20,931 nt of DNA from Betaproteobacteria bacterium (GTDB lineage Bacteria > Pseudomonadota > Gammaproteobacteria > Burkholderiales > SG8-41). Of the stretch, positions 7,053 to 14,663 are shown piece after piece. Within the stretch, counting starts at the first letter, position 1, and every line of letters begins with the position of its first letter. The stretch covers positions 1 to 20,931 of the forward strand of contig JANYDM010000194.1 of NCBI GenBank assembly GCA_025363575.1, in the 5' to 3' direction. The position numbers were made by a program, and so were the translations under genes. The notes beneath the pieces are model-generated. The model was not told where the DNA came from. It worked only from the letters and a program-made list of their open reading frames with translations, and searched no databases.

Positions 7053-7365
7053 ATCCGCGTTCAGGACCCCGTGTAAGATTTTCTGACAATGTCATGTAGG
7101 CGAACGGCGAAATAGCGGGCGCACCGTAACAGTCCGTACCCCGCAAGTTCAGGGGCTTAGCGCATATCGACAGGTCAACTCGCCGGGCTTCCGCCGTCCC
7201 CGGATTATCAAGTTTCCCTCCCTTGCCGCCGATATTAAGTCCAGCGGCGGGCTGCGCCCAACGATTCTCATCATTGCACCGCAGGTCGCCCGCGCGTCGG
7301 CAGGAGGGCTTGCCACGCATCAGCACGGCAGTCCGCGGCAGCGGGCGAACGACAAGGTGATTATC
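7053..7365. other. 313-bp intergenic region with an 11-bp palindrome
   Basis: No gene is supported here. TGACAATGTCA at 7084-7094 is a perfect 5-bp-arm palindrome and could be an operator. A possible sigma-28 promoter lies at 7208-7235. A minus-strand frame runs through the region, but it has no clear start signal or known family resemblance. I could not decide whether the segment is a decayed element. Confidence 0.4.
7208..7235 (+). promoter_or_regulatory. possible sigma-28 (FliA) promoter
   Basis: TCAAGTTT at 7208-7215, a 12-base spacer, and GCCGATAT at 7228-7235 match the flagellar sigma-28 pattern (TAAAGTTT, about 11 bases, GCCGATAA) at 7 of 8 and 7 of 8 positions. Spacing is one base longer than the commonest. 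It points to the small exported protein gene 130 bases downstream. FliA itself is encoded in this window. The match was found by eye; chance matches are possible. Confidence 0.4.
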
Positions 7366-7656
7366 ATGAGATACGGATGCAAAAATTTAACGAGAGCGGG
7401 CGCCATCGTGGCATTTCTGATCGGCGGGCTCGCGTGGTCTGTCTTCGCGCACGCGGAGGACGGGATCAACACAGCGCCGGCGGCGCCGGCTTACGAGCAG
7501 CCGGTGCACCTGCCCGCTGCGAAAACGGGCGGTTTGCGGCGCGGCGAAGTGATACTGATTACCGAGGCCGGTGCCGAGCGCATGAAAACCCTGACATTGG
7601 CACAGCGGCCCGCGCCGAAATTGATGGCGCTATCGGATATCTGCAACACACACTAA
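7366..7656 (+). CDS. small exported protein of unknown function
   Basis: This is a 96-residue protein. It begins MRYGCKNLTR, then a hydrophobic stretch GAIVAFLIGGLAWSVFAHA followed by EDG, a textbook Sec signal peptide with cleavage after AHA. The mature part is about 66 residues and Pro/Ala rich, with GEVILITEAGAERMKTLT and a single Cys near the end. I do not recognise a family. AAGGTG lies 7 bases before the chosen ATG; a GTG three codons earlier is inside that signal and is less likely. It is tail to tail with the ParA gene (8 bases between stops). If the sigma-28-like site upstream is real, it would be a late flagellar-class gene. Confidence 0.6.
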   Translation: MRYGCKNLTRAGAIVAFLIGGLAWSVFAHAEDGINTAPAAPAYEQPVHLPAAKTGGLRRGEVILITEAGAERMKTLTLAQRPAPKLMALSDICNTH

Positions 7657-7664
7657 GCCGCGCA

Positions 7665-8483
7665 TTAAACGAGTGCGTGCGCACTGCTCTCCGCTGGCAC
7701 TGAAGGCTCCACGGGTGGAGATTTGAAAAACCCCGCGCTCCCCAATTCGTGGACCAGCGCGCGATAGTCGCGCGCACCCGGACTGGCGGGCGCAAACGCA
7801 AAGATGTCCTTGCCGTGCATCGGGCTTTCCGCGAGGTTTACGTTTTCGACGATGCGCGTCGCGCACAAAGCCGCGCCATAGCGCTTTTTCAGCTCGTCGT
7901 AGACGGCGAACGAGAGTTTGCGCCGCGCATCGAAGCGGGTGACGACGACGCGCCGCTCGATGCGGCGGCCGAATTTTGTCTCCAGCACGTCGAGCGCGCG
8001 ATCGAGGCGGTCGACGCCCTGCAGCGAAAGATAATCGGCGGACACCGGGATCAGTACGCGGTCGGCTGCTACCAGCGCATTCATCGTGAGCACGCTCAGC
8101 ATTGGGCAGCAATCGATAATCACGGGCGCGGCGCCGCTCCCGAACGCGGCGTGAATGCCCTCTCTGAGCCGCTGCGCTATGCGCGTGTCCCCGCCGCGCA
8201 ACGCGTCGATCTTGCTCAAATCGAGTGAAGCTGCAATCAGTCGCCGCCCCGCCGGAGAACGCAGCAGCAGACGATCGAGCGGTATGCCCTGGTCGAAAAA
8301 TGCGTAGATGCTGCGCGCGGCGGCTACCGATTGCAGGCCGCATGCGAGAGTCAAATGTCCCTGCGGGTCGAGATCGATGCCGACCGGATCCGACTTCAAC
8401 AACGCGAGCCCCGCGCACAAATTCAGCGCCGTCGTGGTCTTGCCGACCCCGCCTTTTTGATTGAACACTGCGATTACCGTCAT
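7665..8483 (-). CDS. ParA/MinD-family partitioning ATPase (orphan)
   Basis: This 272-residue ParA-type ATPase begins MTVIAVFNQKGGVGKTT, a complete deviant Walker A box with the signature Lys10 and catalytic Lys15. It continues with GIDLDPQGHLT (Walker A' region) and PVIIDCCPMLSVLTMNALVAAD, the Walker B segment. These proteins dimerise with ATP on DNA or another surface and position cargo. No ParB gene or obvious parS-like repeats lie next to it, so it is not part of a classical parABS set. It starts 330 bases from flhD on the opposite strand. ParA homologues near motility genes, such as ParC, position polar chemotaxis arrays. That role is plausible here but inferred from location. Unlike the FlhG in this window, its nucleotide-binding residues are intact. 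Confidence 0.85.
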   Translation of the reverse strand: MTVIAVFNQKGGVGKTTTALNLCAGLALLKSDPVGIDLDPQGHLTLACGLQSVAAARSIYAFFDQGIPLDRLLLRSPAGRRLIAASLDLSKIDALRGGDTRIAQRLREGIHAAFGSGAAPVIIDCCPMLSVLTMNALVAADRVLIPVSADYLSLQGVDRLDRALDVLETKFGRRIERRVVVTRFDARRKLSFAVYDELKKRYGAALCATRIVENVNLAESPMHGKDIFAFAPASPGARDYRALVHELGSAGFFKSPPVEPSVPAESSAHALV

Positions 8484-8813
8484 TTGAATCCGGCCGTTTT
8501 GGCTTTTCTGAACTGGTCTTACGAGGATACGTGCGGGCAGCCGCGCCCGGCCTCACGAGAACCGTTAGAAAACCAAGCTTTTTCATGGCTTAGGACGCCG
8601 ATCGGCGAGCCGGTACGCGGGTGGTTTTCGTGCCTTTATGCACGTCGTTCGTGTGCACTTGTGCCTGCTTTTGTAGGAATCCTTCCTACACGAAGTGGCG
8701 GGCATTCAGCAGGTGTTTTCTTAGAAATTGTCGTCTTAAGGCGGCGCTTGCTCATAGGCATACTTCAAACCGTTGCAAGTCGAACCACATTCAACCAAAA
8801 ACGGGAGCATGCG
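8484..8813. promoter_or_regulatory. parA-flhD divergent regulatory region
   Basis: This 330-bp non-coding region lies between the starts of the ParA gene (minus) and flhD (plus), so both promoters must be in or near it. It holds a perfect inverted repeat at 8672-8690 and a 12-bp palindrome CGCCGATCGGCG at 8596-8607. I could not assign a -35/-10 pair or a sigma-54 site with confidence. GGGAG, 7 bases before the flhD ATG, is its ribosome binding site. Confidence 0.6.
8672..8690 (+). promoter_or_regulatory. perfect inverted repeat upstream of flhDC, candidate operator
   Basis: TGTAGGAA at 8672-8679 and its exact reverse complement TTCCTACA at 8683-8690 flank a 3-base centre, 123 bp before the flhD start. 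No T run follows, so it is not a terminator. TAGGA-type dyads are used by NarL/FixJ-family response regulators (RcsB, which controls flhDC in enterics, is one example). The binding protein here is unknown. Confidence 0.55.
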
Positions 8814-9131
8814 ATGAAAAACGAGCAAATGCTGGGCGAAATCCGCGAAACCAATCTTGCTTACCTGCTGCTCGCGCAGCAGATGATCCGCCTCGACAAG
8901 GCGAGCGGCATCTTTCGTCTGGGCATCAGCCAGGACGTCGCTGACATCCTCGACAAGTTGTCGCCCGGGCAGATCCTGAAGATGGCCGCCTCCAACATGC
9001 TGCTGTGCCGCTTCCGCGTAGACGACCGCCTGCTGATGGGTCTTTTGACGGACCACGGTGCGACTAAGCCGATGGGACAGTCGCACGCCGCGGTGCTGAT
9101 GGCCGGCCAGCCGGCCGCAGGCCTGGCCTGA
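8814..9131 (+). CDS. flhD: flagellar master transcriptional activator subunit FlhD
   Basis: This 105-residue protein has the FlhD family sequence. It begins MKNEQMLGEIRETNLAYLLLAQQMIR and continues with FRLGIS, then ILKMAASNMLLCRFR. Cys65 matches the cysteine of the E. coli protein that links the FlhD dimer. With FlhC it forms the FlhD4C2 complex, which activates class 2 flagellar promoters with sigma-70. The chosen ATG has GGGAG 7 bases upstream and gives the usual family length; the frame extends further upstream but without family resemblance. flhC follows 33 bases later, forming the flhDC operon. Control probably acts through the upstream palindrome region. Confidence 0.95.
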   Translation: MKNEQMLGEIRETNLAYLLLAQQMIRLDKASGIFRLGISQDVADILDKLSPGQILKMAASNMLLCRFRVDDRLLMGLLTDHGATKPMGQSHAAVLMAGQPAAGLA

Positions 9132-9164
9132 TCCCGCCCTAATCACGGACCCCTGGAGAATCGC

Positions 9165-9785
9165 ATGCGAAATAAAAGCGTCGTGACGGAAGCGAAGCAG
9201 ATCAACATGGCCGTCGAGCTGGTCAAGCTCGGCGCGCGCCTGCAGGTGCTGGAAACCGAAACGAACCTGAGCCGCGAGCGCCTGCTGAAGCTCTATAAGG
9301 AAGTCAAGGGCGTGTCACCGCCCAAAGGCATGCTGCCGTTCTCCACCGACTGGTTCATCAGCTGGCAGCCGAACATCCACGCCTCGCTGTTCATCGATAT
9401 CTATAACTATCTCGGCAAGAATGCCGACCTCAGCGGCATCGAAGCGATCATCAAGGCCTACAAGCTTTACCTCGAGCACGTCGAAATCAACGGCCTCGAG
9501 CAGGTGTTGAGCCTGACGCGCGCCTGGAGCCTGGTGCGCTTTTGCGAAGCGAAAATGCTGACGACGGTGCCGTGCACCGAATGCGGCGGCCACTTCATCA
9601 TGCACGCAATGGACCTGCACAAGAATTACGTCTGCGGCATGTGCCACGTGCCGTCGCGCGCGGGCAAGACGCGCAAGGCCGCTGCCGAACTCAGCTTGCG
9701 CAACGCGCAGCCCGTGGCGCAAGTGCCCGCTGCCGTCATGGCGAAAGCCGCTGCTGCGCGCGCCTGCTTGCACCAGGCGGCGTAA
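9165..9785 (+). CDS. flhC: flagellar master transcriptional activator subunit FlhC
   Basis: This is a 206-residue FlhC. The family core includes KQINMAVELVKLGARLQVLE, a helix, LLKLYKEVKGVSPPKGMLPFS-TDWF, and IDIYNYL. The zinc site is intact: PCTECGG and YVCGMC place cysteines at 137, 140, 157 and 160, the same positions as in E. coli FlhC. The protein supplies the main promoter-contacting part of FlhD4C2. The C-terminal 40 residues, after the zinc cluster, are Ala/Arg rich and not obviously conserved. It is the second gene of the flhDC operon, and a hairpin at 9799-9825 follows its stop. Confidence 0.95.
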   Translation: MRNKSVVTEAKQINMAVELVKLGARLQVLETETNLSRERLLKLYKEVKGVSPPKGMLPFSTDWFISWQPNIHASLFIDIYNYLGKNADLSGIEAIIKAYKLYLEHVEINGLEQVLSLTRAWSLVRFCEAKMLTTVPCTECGGHFIMHAMDLHKNYVCGMCHVPSRAGKTRKAAAELSLRNAQPVAQVPAAVMAKAAAARACLHQAA

Positions 9786-9798
9786 TCCGTCGCCGCCC

Positions 9799-9825
9799 GC
9801 CGCGAACAACAGGGTTTTTCGCGGC
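9799..9825 (+). terminator. hairpin between flhC and motA, possible terminator
   Basis: GCCGCGAA at 9799-9806 pairs perfectly with TTCGCGGC at 9818-9825 around an 11-base loop. Only TTATT follows, so a classical rho-independent terminator is not complete. It may attenuate readthrough from flhDC to motA or stabilise the flhDC message. Confidence 0.4.
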
Positions 9826-9946
9826 TTATTCGCGGGTTGGGCGCCCGTTTCGCGATGCTACTCTGAGCCCTTCATAGCGCCATCCGGGTGTGCTGCCCCG
9901 GCGGCCCGGGGCCGGGCGCGAGCGCTGTGCATTCAGGAGACAGCAA

Positions 9947-10801
9947 GTGCTGGTAATCGTCGGCTATCTGGTAGTCATGGGTTCGGTGTTCGGCGGCTTC
10001 GCGCTGTCCGGCGGCCACCTGGGCGCGTTGTTTCAACCCCTCGAATTGCTGATGATAGGCGGCGCCGCCGCCGGCGCGTTCTTCGTCGGCAATACCGGCA
10101 AGGCGATCAAGGCCACGATTAAAACGCTGCCGACCGTGCTCACGGGCTCGACCTACAGCAAGGCCGTGTACATGGACCTCATGGCGCTCCTGTACGACAT
10201 CCTGGCGAAGGTGCGCAAGGAAGGCTTGATGACGATAGAGGGCGACGTCGAAAACCCCGCGCAAAGCCCGCTCTTCGCCAACTATCCGCGCGTGCTCGGC
10301 GACCACCACGTGCTCGAATTCATGACCGACTACCTGCGGCTGATGGTGGGCGGCAACTTGAACGCGTTCGAAATCGAAAACCTGATGGACAACGAAATCG
10401 GCACTCACCACCATGAAGGCGAGATGCCCATACACAGCGTCGCCAAGCTCGGCGACGCAATGCCCGCGTTCGGAATTGTCGCCGCCGTCATGGGTGTCGT
10501 GCATACGATGGAGTCGGTCGGCATCCCGCCCTCCGAGCTCGGCATGCTGATCGCGCACGCGCTCGTCGGCACATTTCTCGGCATTTTGCTGGCCTACGGT
10601 TTCGTCGGCCCGCTGGCGTCGCTGCTCGAGCAGAAGCTCGACGAGTCGACCAAGATGTTCGAATGCATCAAGGTGACATTGCTGGCCAGCCTCAACGGCT
10701 ACTCGCCCGCGCTGGCGGTCGAATTCGGCCGCAAAGTACTGTATTCGACCGAGCGGCCGTCTTTCCTCGAGCTCGAGCAGCACGTCAAGAAGAAAAAGTG
10801 A
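9947..10801 (+). CDS. motA: flagellar stator protein MotA
   Basis: This is a 284-residue proton-channel stator subunit with four membrane segments. The GTG at 9947 is the start: it encodes the first residue of the family opening LVIVGYLVVMGSVFGGF, and AGGAG lies just upstream. From this start the functional residues fall at the E. coli numbers Arg90, Glu98, Pro173 and Pro222. Arg90 and Glu98 touch rotor protein FliG, and the prolines tune proton flow. The end RPSFLELEQHVKKKK also matches. An in-frame ATG at 9890 is open but gives a non-family extension. motB follows after 39 bases. Confidence 0.95.
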   Translation: MLVIVGYLVVMGSVFGGFALSGGHLGALFQPLELLMIGGAAAGAFFVGNTGKAIKATIKTLPTVLTGSTYSKAVYMDLMALLYDILAKVRKEGLMTIEGDVENPAQSPLFANYPRVLGDHHVLEFMTDYLRLMVGGNLNAFEIENLMDNEIGTHHHEGEMPIHSVAKLGDAMPAFGIVAAVMGVVHTMESVGIPPSELGMLIAHALVGTFLGILLAYGFVGPLASLLEQKLDESTKMFECIKVTLLASLNGYSPALAVEFGRKVLYSTERPSFLELEQHVKKKK

Positions 10802-10840
10802 GGCTGAGCGCGTTCTCCGCGAGCGGCAGGCAGACCGGCC

Positions 10841-11773
10841 ATGGCTGACGATACCCAGCGCCCGATCATTATCAAGCGCATCAAGAAAAACGCCGCCGGC
10901 CATCACGGCGGCGCGTGGAAGATCGCGTACGCCGACTTTGTGACGGCGATGATGGCGTTCTTCCTCCTCATGTGGCTGCTCGGGTCGACGACCAAGGGCG
11001 AGCTGCAAGGCATCTCCGATTATTTCCGCACACCGCTGAAAGTCGCTTTATCCGGCGGCAACGGCAGCGGCGACAGTTCTTCCCCGATCATGGCGGGCGG
11101 GCGCGACCTCACGCGCAGCGACGCTTTGCAGATGCGGCGCGGCGAAATGCCCGAGCAGACACGGCGCATCAGCGCCAAAGCCGCGCAGGCCGAGGTGGCA
11201 CGCCAGGAAACGGCCAAGATGAAGGCGCTCAAGGTGCGGCTCGACGAAGTCATCGACGCGAGCGCGCTGCTCAAGCAATACCGCAGCCAGCTGCTGATCG
11301 ACATCACGAGCGAAGGCCTGCGCATCCAGATCGTCGACGAGAAAAACCGGCCCATGTTCGACCTCGGCAGCGCGCATCTGAAGCCGTACGCGCACGATAT
11401 CCTCATCGCGTTGTCGCATCCGCTCAACGAAGTGCAAAACAGCCTGAGCTTGACCGGCCACACGGACGCGAAGCCCTACGCGCTGGGCGAGCGCGGCTAC
11501 AGCAATTGGGAGCTGTCGGCCGACCGCGCCAACGCGTCGCGCCGCGTGCTCGTCTCCGGCGGCATCGCCGAAGGCAAGATCAAGCGCGTGGTCGGCATGG
11601 CGTCGGCGGTGTTGCTCGACGAGAAGGACCCGCACAACCCGATCAACCGCCGCATCGCCATCATCGTGTTGTCGAAGCAGGCCGAAGAATCGCTCAACCA
11701 GGTCAGCGGCGGTCTCCTCGCGGCAGGCGGCGAGGACGTCTCGAAGGATGCGGCCAATGCGGCAGCACGTTGA
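10841..11773 (+). CDS. motB: flagellar stator protein MotB
   Basis: This 310-residue MotB has one N-terminal membrane helix, YADFVTAMMAFFLLMWLL, carrying Asp32, the proton-binding residue of E. coli MotB. A basic N-terminus (IIIKRIKKNAAGHHGGAWK) precedes it. A plug/linker region follows. A C-terminal OmpA-like domain has SLTGHTDAKPY, NWELSADRANASRRVLV and NPINRRIAIIVL, the peptidoglycan-binding motifs that anchor the stator. It sits immediately after motA and its end overlaps the start of the methyltransferase gene, suggesting coupled translation. Confidence 0.95.
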   Translation: MADDTQRPIIIKRIKKNAAGHHGGAWKIAYADFVTAMMAFFLLMWLLGSTTKGELQGISDYFRTPLKVALSGGNGSGDSSSPIMAGGRDLTRSDALQMRRGEMPEQTRRISAKAAQAEVARQETAKMKALKVRLDEVIDASALLKQYRSQLLIDITSEGLRIQIVDEKNRPMFDLGSAHLKPYAHDILIALSHPLNEVQNSLSLTGHTDAKPYALGERGYSNWELSADRANASRRVLVSGGIAEGKIKRVVGMASAVLLDEKDPHNPINRRIAIIVLSKQAEESLNQVSGGLLAAGGEDVSKDAANAAAR

Positions 11774-12530
11774 GCTGGGCGCCGCGCGCGAAGCGCTGCC
11801 GCCTTGGGGCGCAGCACTCCTGATTCATGCGGCGTGCGCTGCGGCGTCTTTTACGCTGGCGCTGCGCTCGCCGGAACTATTGCCGGGCACTTCGTGGTGC
11901 TGGCTTGAAGCGTGCAGCGCCGCGGCTTTCGGCGCCATGGCGGGGCTGCCGCTCTGGTGGCTGCCGATCAACTTGCTGTTCGTGCCCGCACTGCAGGCAT
12001 TGCTGGGCTGGCAGGTTCCCGGCTGGATTTATCTAGTCGCGTTTTGCGCGCTGTTCGCGGTCAACGCCGGCGCGTGGCGGCATCGCGTGCCGCTGTTCCT
12101 TTCCAGTTCGCGTGTGCCGGCGGTGCTGGCGGCATTGCTGCCGCAGCACGCGGGGTTCCGCATGCTCGACATGGGCTGCGGCACCGGCTCGCTGCTGGCC
12201 GATTTCGCGCGCGCGCGCCCGGATGCGAAGTATCACGGCATAGAGACCGCGCCGGTAGCATTCCTCCTGAGCCGGCTGCGCACGCGCGCGCTGGCCGCAG
12301 TGCACGTGACCTGGGGTGATTTCTGGCGCGCGGATCTAGGGCGCTACGATGTCGTCTACGCTTACCTGTCGCCCGCGCCGATGGCGCGCCTGTGGCACAA
12401 GGCGCGGCGCGAAATGCGTCCCGGCACCCTGTTAGTGAGCAACACCTTCGTCGTGCCCGGCGTCGCGCCCGACCATGCATTGCCGGTCGGCGATCGGTTG
12501 CGCTCGACGCTCTACCTCTGGCGGATGTAA
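11757..12530 (+). CDS. class I SAM-dependent methyltransferase with membrane segments
   Basis: This 257-residue protein has two parts. Residues about 15-105 contain three or four hydrophobic helices (for example ALLIHAACAAASFTLAL and LPINLLFVPALQALLGW). A Rossmann methyltransferase follows: FRMLDMGCGTGSLLADFAR is motif I for S-adenosylmethionine binding, YHGIETAP is motif II with the acidic residue (Glu), and YDVVYAYLSP is motif IV-like. The active site probably faces the cytoplasm. The substrate is unknown. The ATG at 11757 has AAGGA 8 bases upstream and overlaps the end of motB by 17 bases; 11748 is an alternative in-frame start. Position inside the flagellar operon suggests a motility or signalling link, but that is inference. 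Confidence 0.8.
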   Translation: MRQHVELGAAREALPPWGAALLIHAACAAASFTLALRSPELLPGTSWCWLEACSAAAFGAMAGLPLWWLPINLLFVPALQALLGWQVPGWIYLVAFCALFAVNAGAWRHRVPLFLSSSRVPAVLAALLPQHAGFRMLDMGCGTGSLLADFARARPDAKYHGIETAPVAFLLSRLRTRALAAVHVTWGDFWRADLGRYDVVYAYLSPAPMARLWHKARREMRPGTLLVSNTFVVPGVAPDHALPVGDRLRSTLYLWRM

Positions 12531-12535
12531 ACATC

Positions 12536-13429
12536 GTGGCGATTTCCACGCTGCTGCAGCACTGGGTCGACATGCTTAGCGAGGTCAAGCTGCCGGTGCT
12601 CGCGCGCACGGCGGCCGAGATCGAGTGCTTGCGCAACGATGAAGACGGCGCCACGCCGCAGCATATCGCGCAGGTCGTGCTGCATGACCCCGTCATGACG
12701 GTCAAGGTGCTGCAATACCTGCAGCAGCACAAGAATCCTCACCGCGGCGCCGACATCACCACTATCGCGCACGCGCTTATGATGCTGGGCACGTCGCCGT
12801 TTCTGAATCATTTCAGCGGGCAGCCGTCGATCGAAGACCGCCTGACGCAAGACACGACTGCGCTGCACGGCGTGCGCCAGGTCATGAGCCGCGCGCGCCA
12901 CGCGGCGCTATACGCGCATGAGTGGGCGCGGCTGCGCCACGACGTCGATCCCGAAGAAATCATGATCGCAGGGCTCTTGCACGATATCGCCGAAATGATG
13001 ATGTGGTGCTTCGCCCCCGTGCTCGCGATCGAAATCGCCGATCGCCAGCGCGAGGACAGCACCGTGCGCAGCGAAAACGCGCAGCGCGACGTGCTGGGCT
13101 TCAGGCTGATCGATCTGCAGCTCGAGCTCGTGCGTGCGTGGCAGTTGCCGGAGCTCTTGCACGTGCTGATGGACGAATCGCTGACGCGCAACCCGCGCGC
13201 GCAGAACGTGGCGCTGGCAGCGGCGCTCGCGCGGCATTCCGCGCACGGCTGGGACAACCTCGCGCTCCCCGCCGATTACGCGCATATCGCCGGGCTGCTC
13301 GCGACCTCGCCCGAAGAAGTCGCGGCGCGCGTCGAAAAGGTCGCCGTCGAGGCGGCCGGCGAATGGCAATGGTACGGCGTGCGCCCGCCGCTGCCGGCCG
13401 TCGCCGAAGCAGCGGAGCCGGCTGCCTGA
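12536..13429 (+). CDS. HDOD-domain signalling protein
   Basis: This 297-residue protein resembles HDOD proteins, a regulatory relative of HD phosphohydrolases. An N-terminal LLQHWVDMLSEVKLPVLARTAAEIECL leads into QVVLHDPVMTVKVLQYLQ, the usual HDOD opening. ITTIAHALMMLG, IMIAGLLHDIAEMMMW and later helices including FRLIDLQLELVRAWQLPELL follow. HDOD proteins take part in bacterial signalling and motility control and often lack catalytic metal residues; whether this one is catalytic cannot be judged. I chose GTG 12536, 5 bases after the methyltransferase stop, because the family sequence begins there; an in-frame ATG at 12572 is the alternative. flhB begins 94 bases after its stop. Confidence 0.8.
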   Translation: MAISTLLQHWVDMLSEVKLPVLARTAAEIECLRNDEDGATPQHIAQVVLHDPVMTVKVLQYLQQHKNPHRGADITTIAHALMMLGTSPFLNHFSGQPSIEDRLTQDTTALHGVRQVMSRARHAALYAHEWARLRHDVDPEEIMIAGLLHDIAEMMMWCFAPVLAIEIADRQREDSTVRSENAQRDVLGFRLIDLQLELVRAWQLPELLHVLMDESLTRNPRAQNVALAAALARHSAHGWDNLALPADYAHIAGLLATSPEEVAARVEKVAVEAAGEWQWYGVRPPLPAVAEAAEPAA

Positions 13430-13523
13430 GTCATTGCGCGAATAACAGCCGTTATGCCCGCCTACTCGCGGCATCGTTGATGCCCGCGCGCGCAGATACT
13501 TACCGTCAGTTGCAGGACTTCTC

Positions 13524-14663
13524 ATGGCTGACGACAACGACACCGAACGCACCGAATCCGCCTCTCCGCGGCGCCTCGAACAGGCGCGCGAGGAAGGGCA
13601 CGTCGCACGCTCGCATGAGTTGACGACGTTCGCCATGCTGATGGCGGGTGGCGGCAGCCTGTGGTGGCTGGGCGGGCGCATGTTCGAGCAGATGCGCGAA
13701 CTGCTGCGCCACGGGCTCACGCTCGATGCGACTGCCGCAGCCGACGCCGCGCAGATGACCATACGCCTGCACGACCTGGCGCTGGCGGGCGTGCTGGCGA
13801 TGGCGCCCATGCTGGGCGTGCTGCTCGTCGTCGCCGTCGGCGCACCGCAACTCCTGAGCGGCTGGAATTTCAGCGTCAGCGCGCTGCGCGTCGATCTGCA
13901 GCGTCTCGATCCGATCGCCGGCTTCGGCCGCGTGCTGTCGTGGCGCGGAGTGTCCGAGCTCGTCAAGGCGCTGGTGAAGTCGGCGCTGATTACCGTCGTC
14001 GCCGCCGCCGTCATGTGGCATTACCGCGAGCCGCTGCAGCAGCTCGTGATGCTGCCGCCGGCGACAGCCATCGCCGAGACCGCGCGCCTCAGCGGGCTCT
14101 CCTTTCTGCTGATCGCTGGCGCGCTCGCCGTCGTCGCGGCGGCCGACGTGCCGTTCCAGCTGTGGAAGCATGCCGACGATCTGCAAATGTCGCGCCAGGA
14201 ATTGCGCCAGGAAAGCAAGGAATCCGACGGCAATCCGGAGATCAAGGCCGCGATCCGCAACCAGCAGCGCGCGATGGCGCGCCGCCGCATGATGTCCGAA
14301 GTGCCGAAGGCGAACGTGATCGTCACCAACCCGACGCACTATGCCGTCGCGCTGAGCTATACCGAATCGATGCGCGCGCCGCGTGTCGTTGCCAAGGGCG
14401 CCGATCTAGTGGCTGCACGCATCCGTGCGCTGGGCGAAGAGCACAACGTGCCCGTCCTCGAGTCGCCGGCGCTCGCGCGTGCAATTTACGGCAACGCCGA
14501 AATCGGCGCGGAGATTCCCGAGACGCTGTATACCGCGGTCGCCGAAATCCTCGCCTACGTGTTTCAGCTGCGCCGCCATCGTGATTTCGGCGATGCGCAG
14601 CCGCGGCCGTTGCGCGAGATCGCGGTGCCCGCCGGCCTTGATCCGCAGGAGAAGATGCAATGA
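13524..14663 (+). CDS. flhB: flagellar export gate protein FlhB
   Basis: This 379-residue FlhB opens with a charged ERTESASPRRLEQAREEG, the family N-terminus. Four membrane segments follow in residues about 30-210, then a cytoplasmic domain. The self-cleavage motif Asn269-Pro270-Thr271-His272 lies at the same residue number as in E. coli FlhB, where cleavage between Asn and Pro switches export from rod/hook to filament proteins. The ATG has GCAGGA upstream. Its stop overlaps the flhA start (ATGA), showing translational coupling. It acts in the inner-membrane export apparatus with FlhA. Confidence 0.97.
   Translation: MADDNDTERTESASPRRLEQAREEGHVARSHELTTFAMLMAGGGSLWWLGGRMFEQMRELLRHGLTLDATAAADAAQMTIRLHDLALAGVLAMAPMLGVLLVVAVGAPQLLSGWNFSVSALRVDLQRLDPIAGFGRVLSWRGVSELVKALVKSALITVVAAAVMWHYREPLQQLVMLPPATAIAETARLSGLSFLLIAGALAVVAAADVPFQLWKHADDLQMSRQELRQESKESDGNPEIKAAIRNQQRAMARRRMMSEVPKANVIVTNPTHYAVALSYTESMRAPRVVAKGADLVAARIRALGEEHNVPVLESPALARAIYGNAEIGAEIPETLYTAVAEILAYVFQLRRHRDFGDAQPRPLREIAVPAGLDPQEKMQ

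Noticed and set aside
7067..7105. An insertion-sequence terminal inverted repeat (GTGTAAGATTTTCTGACA)
   Set aside because: It faintly resembles some transposon ends, but no matching opposite end, target duplication or transposase was seen.
8600..8813. A sigma-54 or sigma-28 promoter directly upstream of flhD
   Set aside because: GCCGATCG at about 8598-8605 and a GGC...TTGCT stretch were examined, but spacing and partner elements do not fit either consensus.
9872..11008. A long minus-strand frame opposite motA and the start of motB
   Set aside because: It mirrors well-recognised motA and motB sequences, and its composition is typical of antisense to GC-rich coding DNA.
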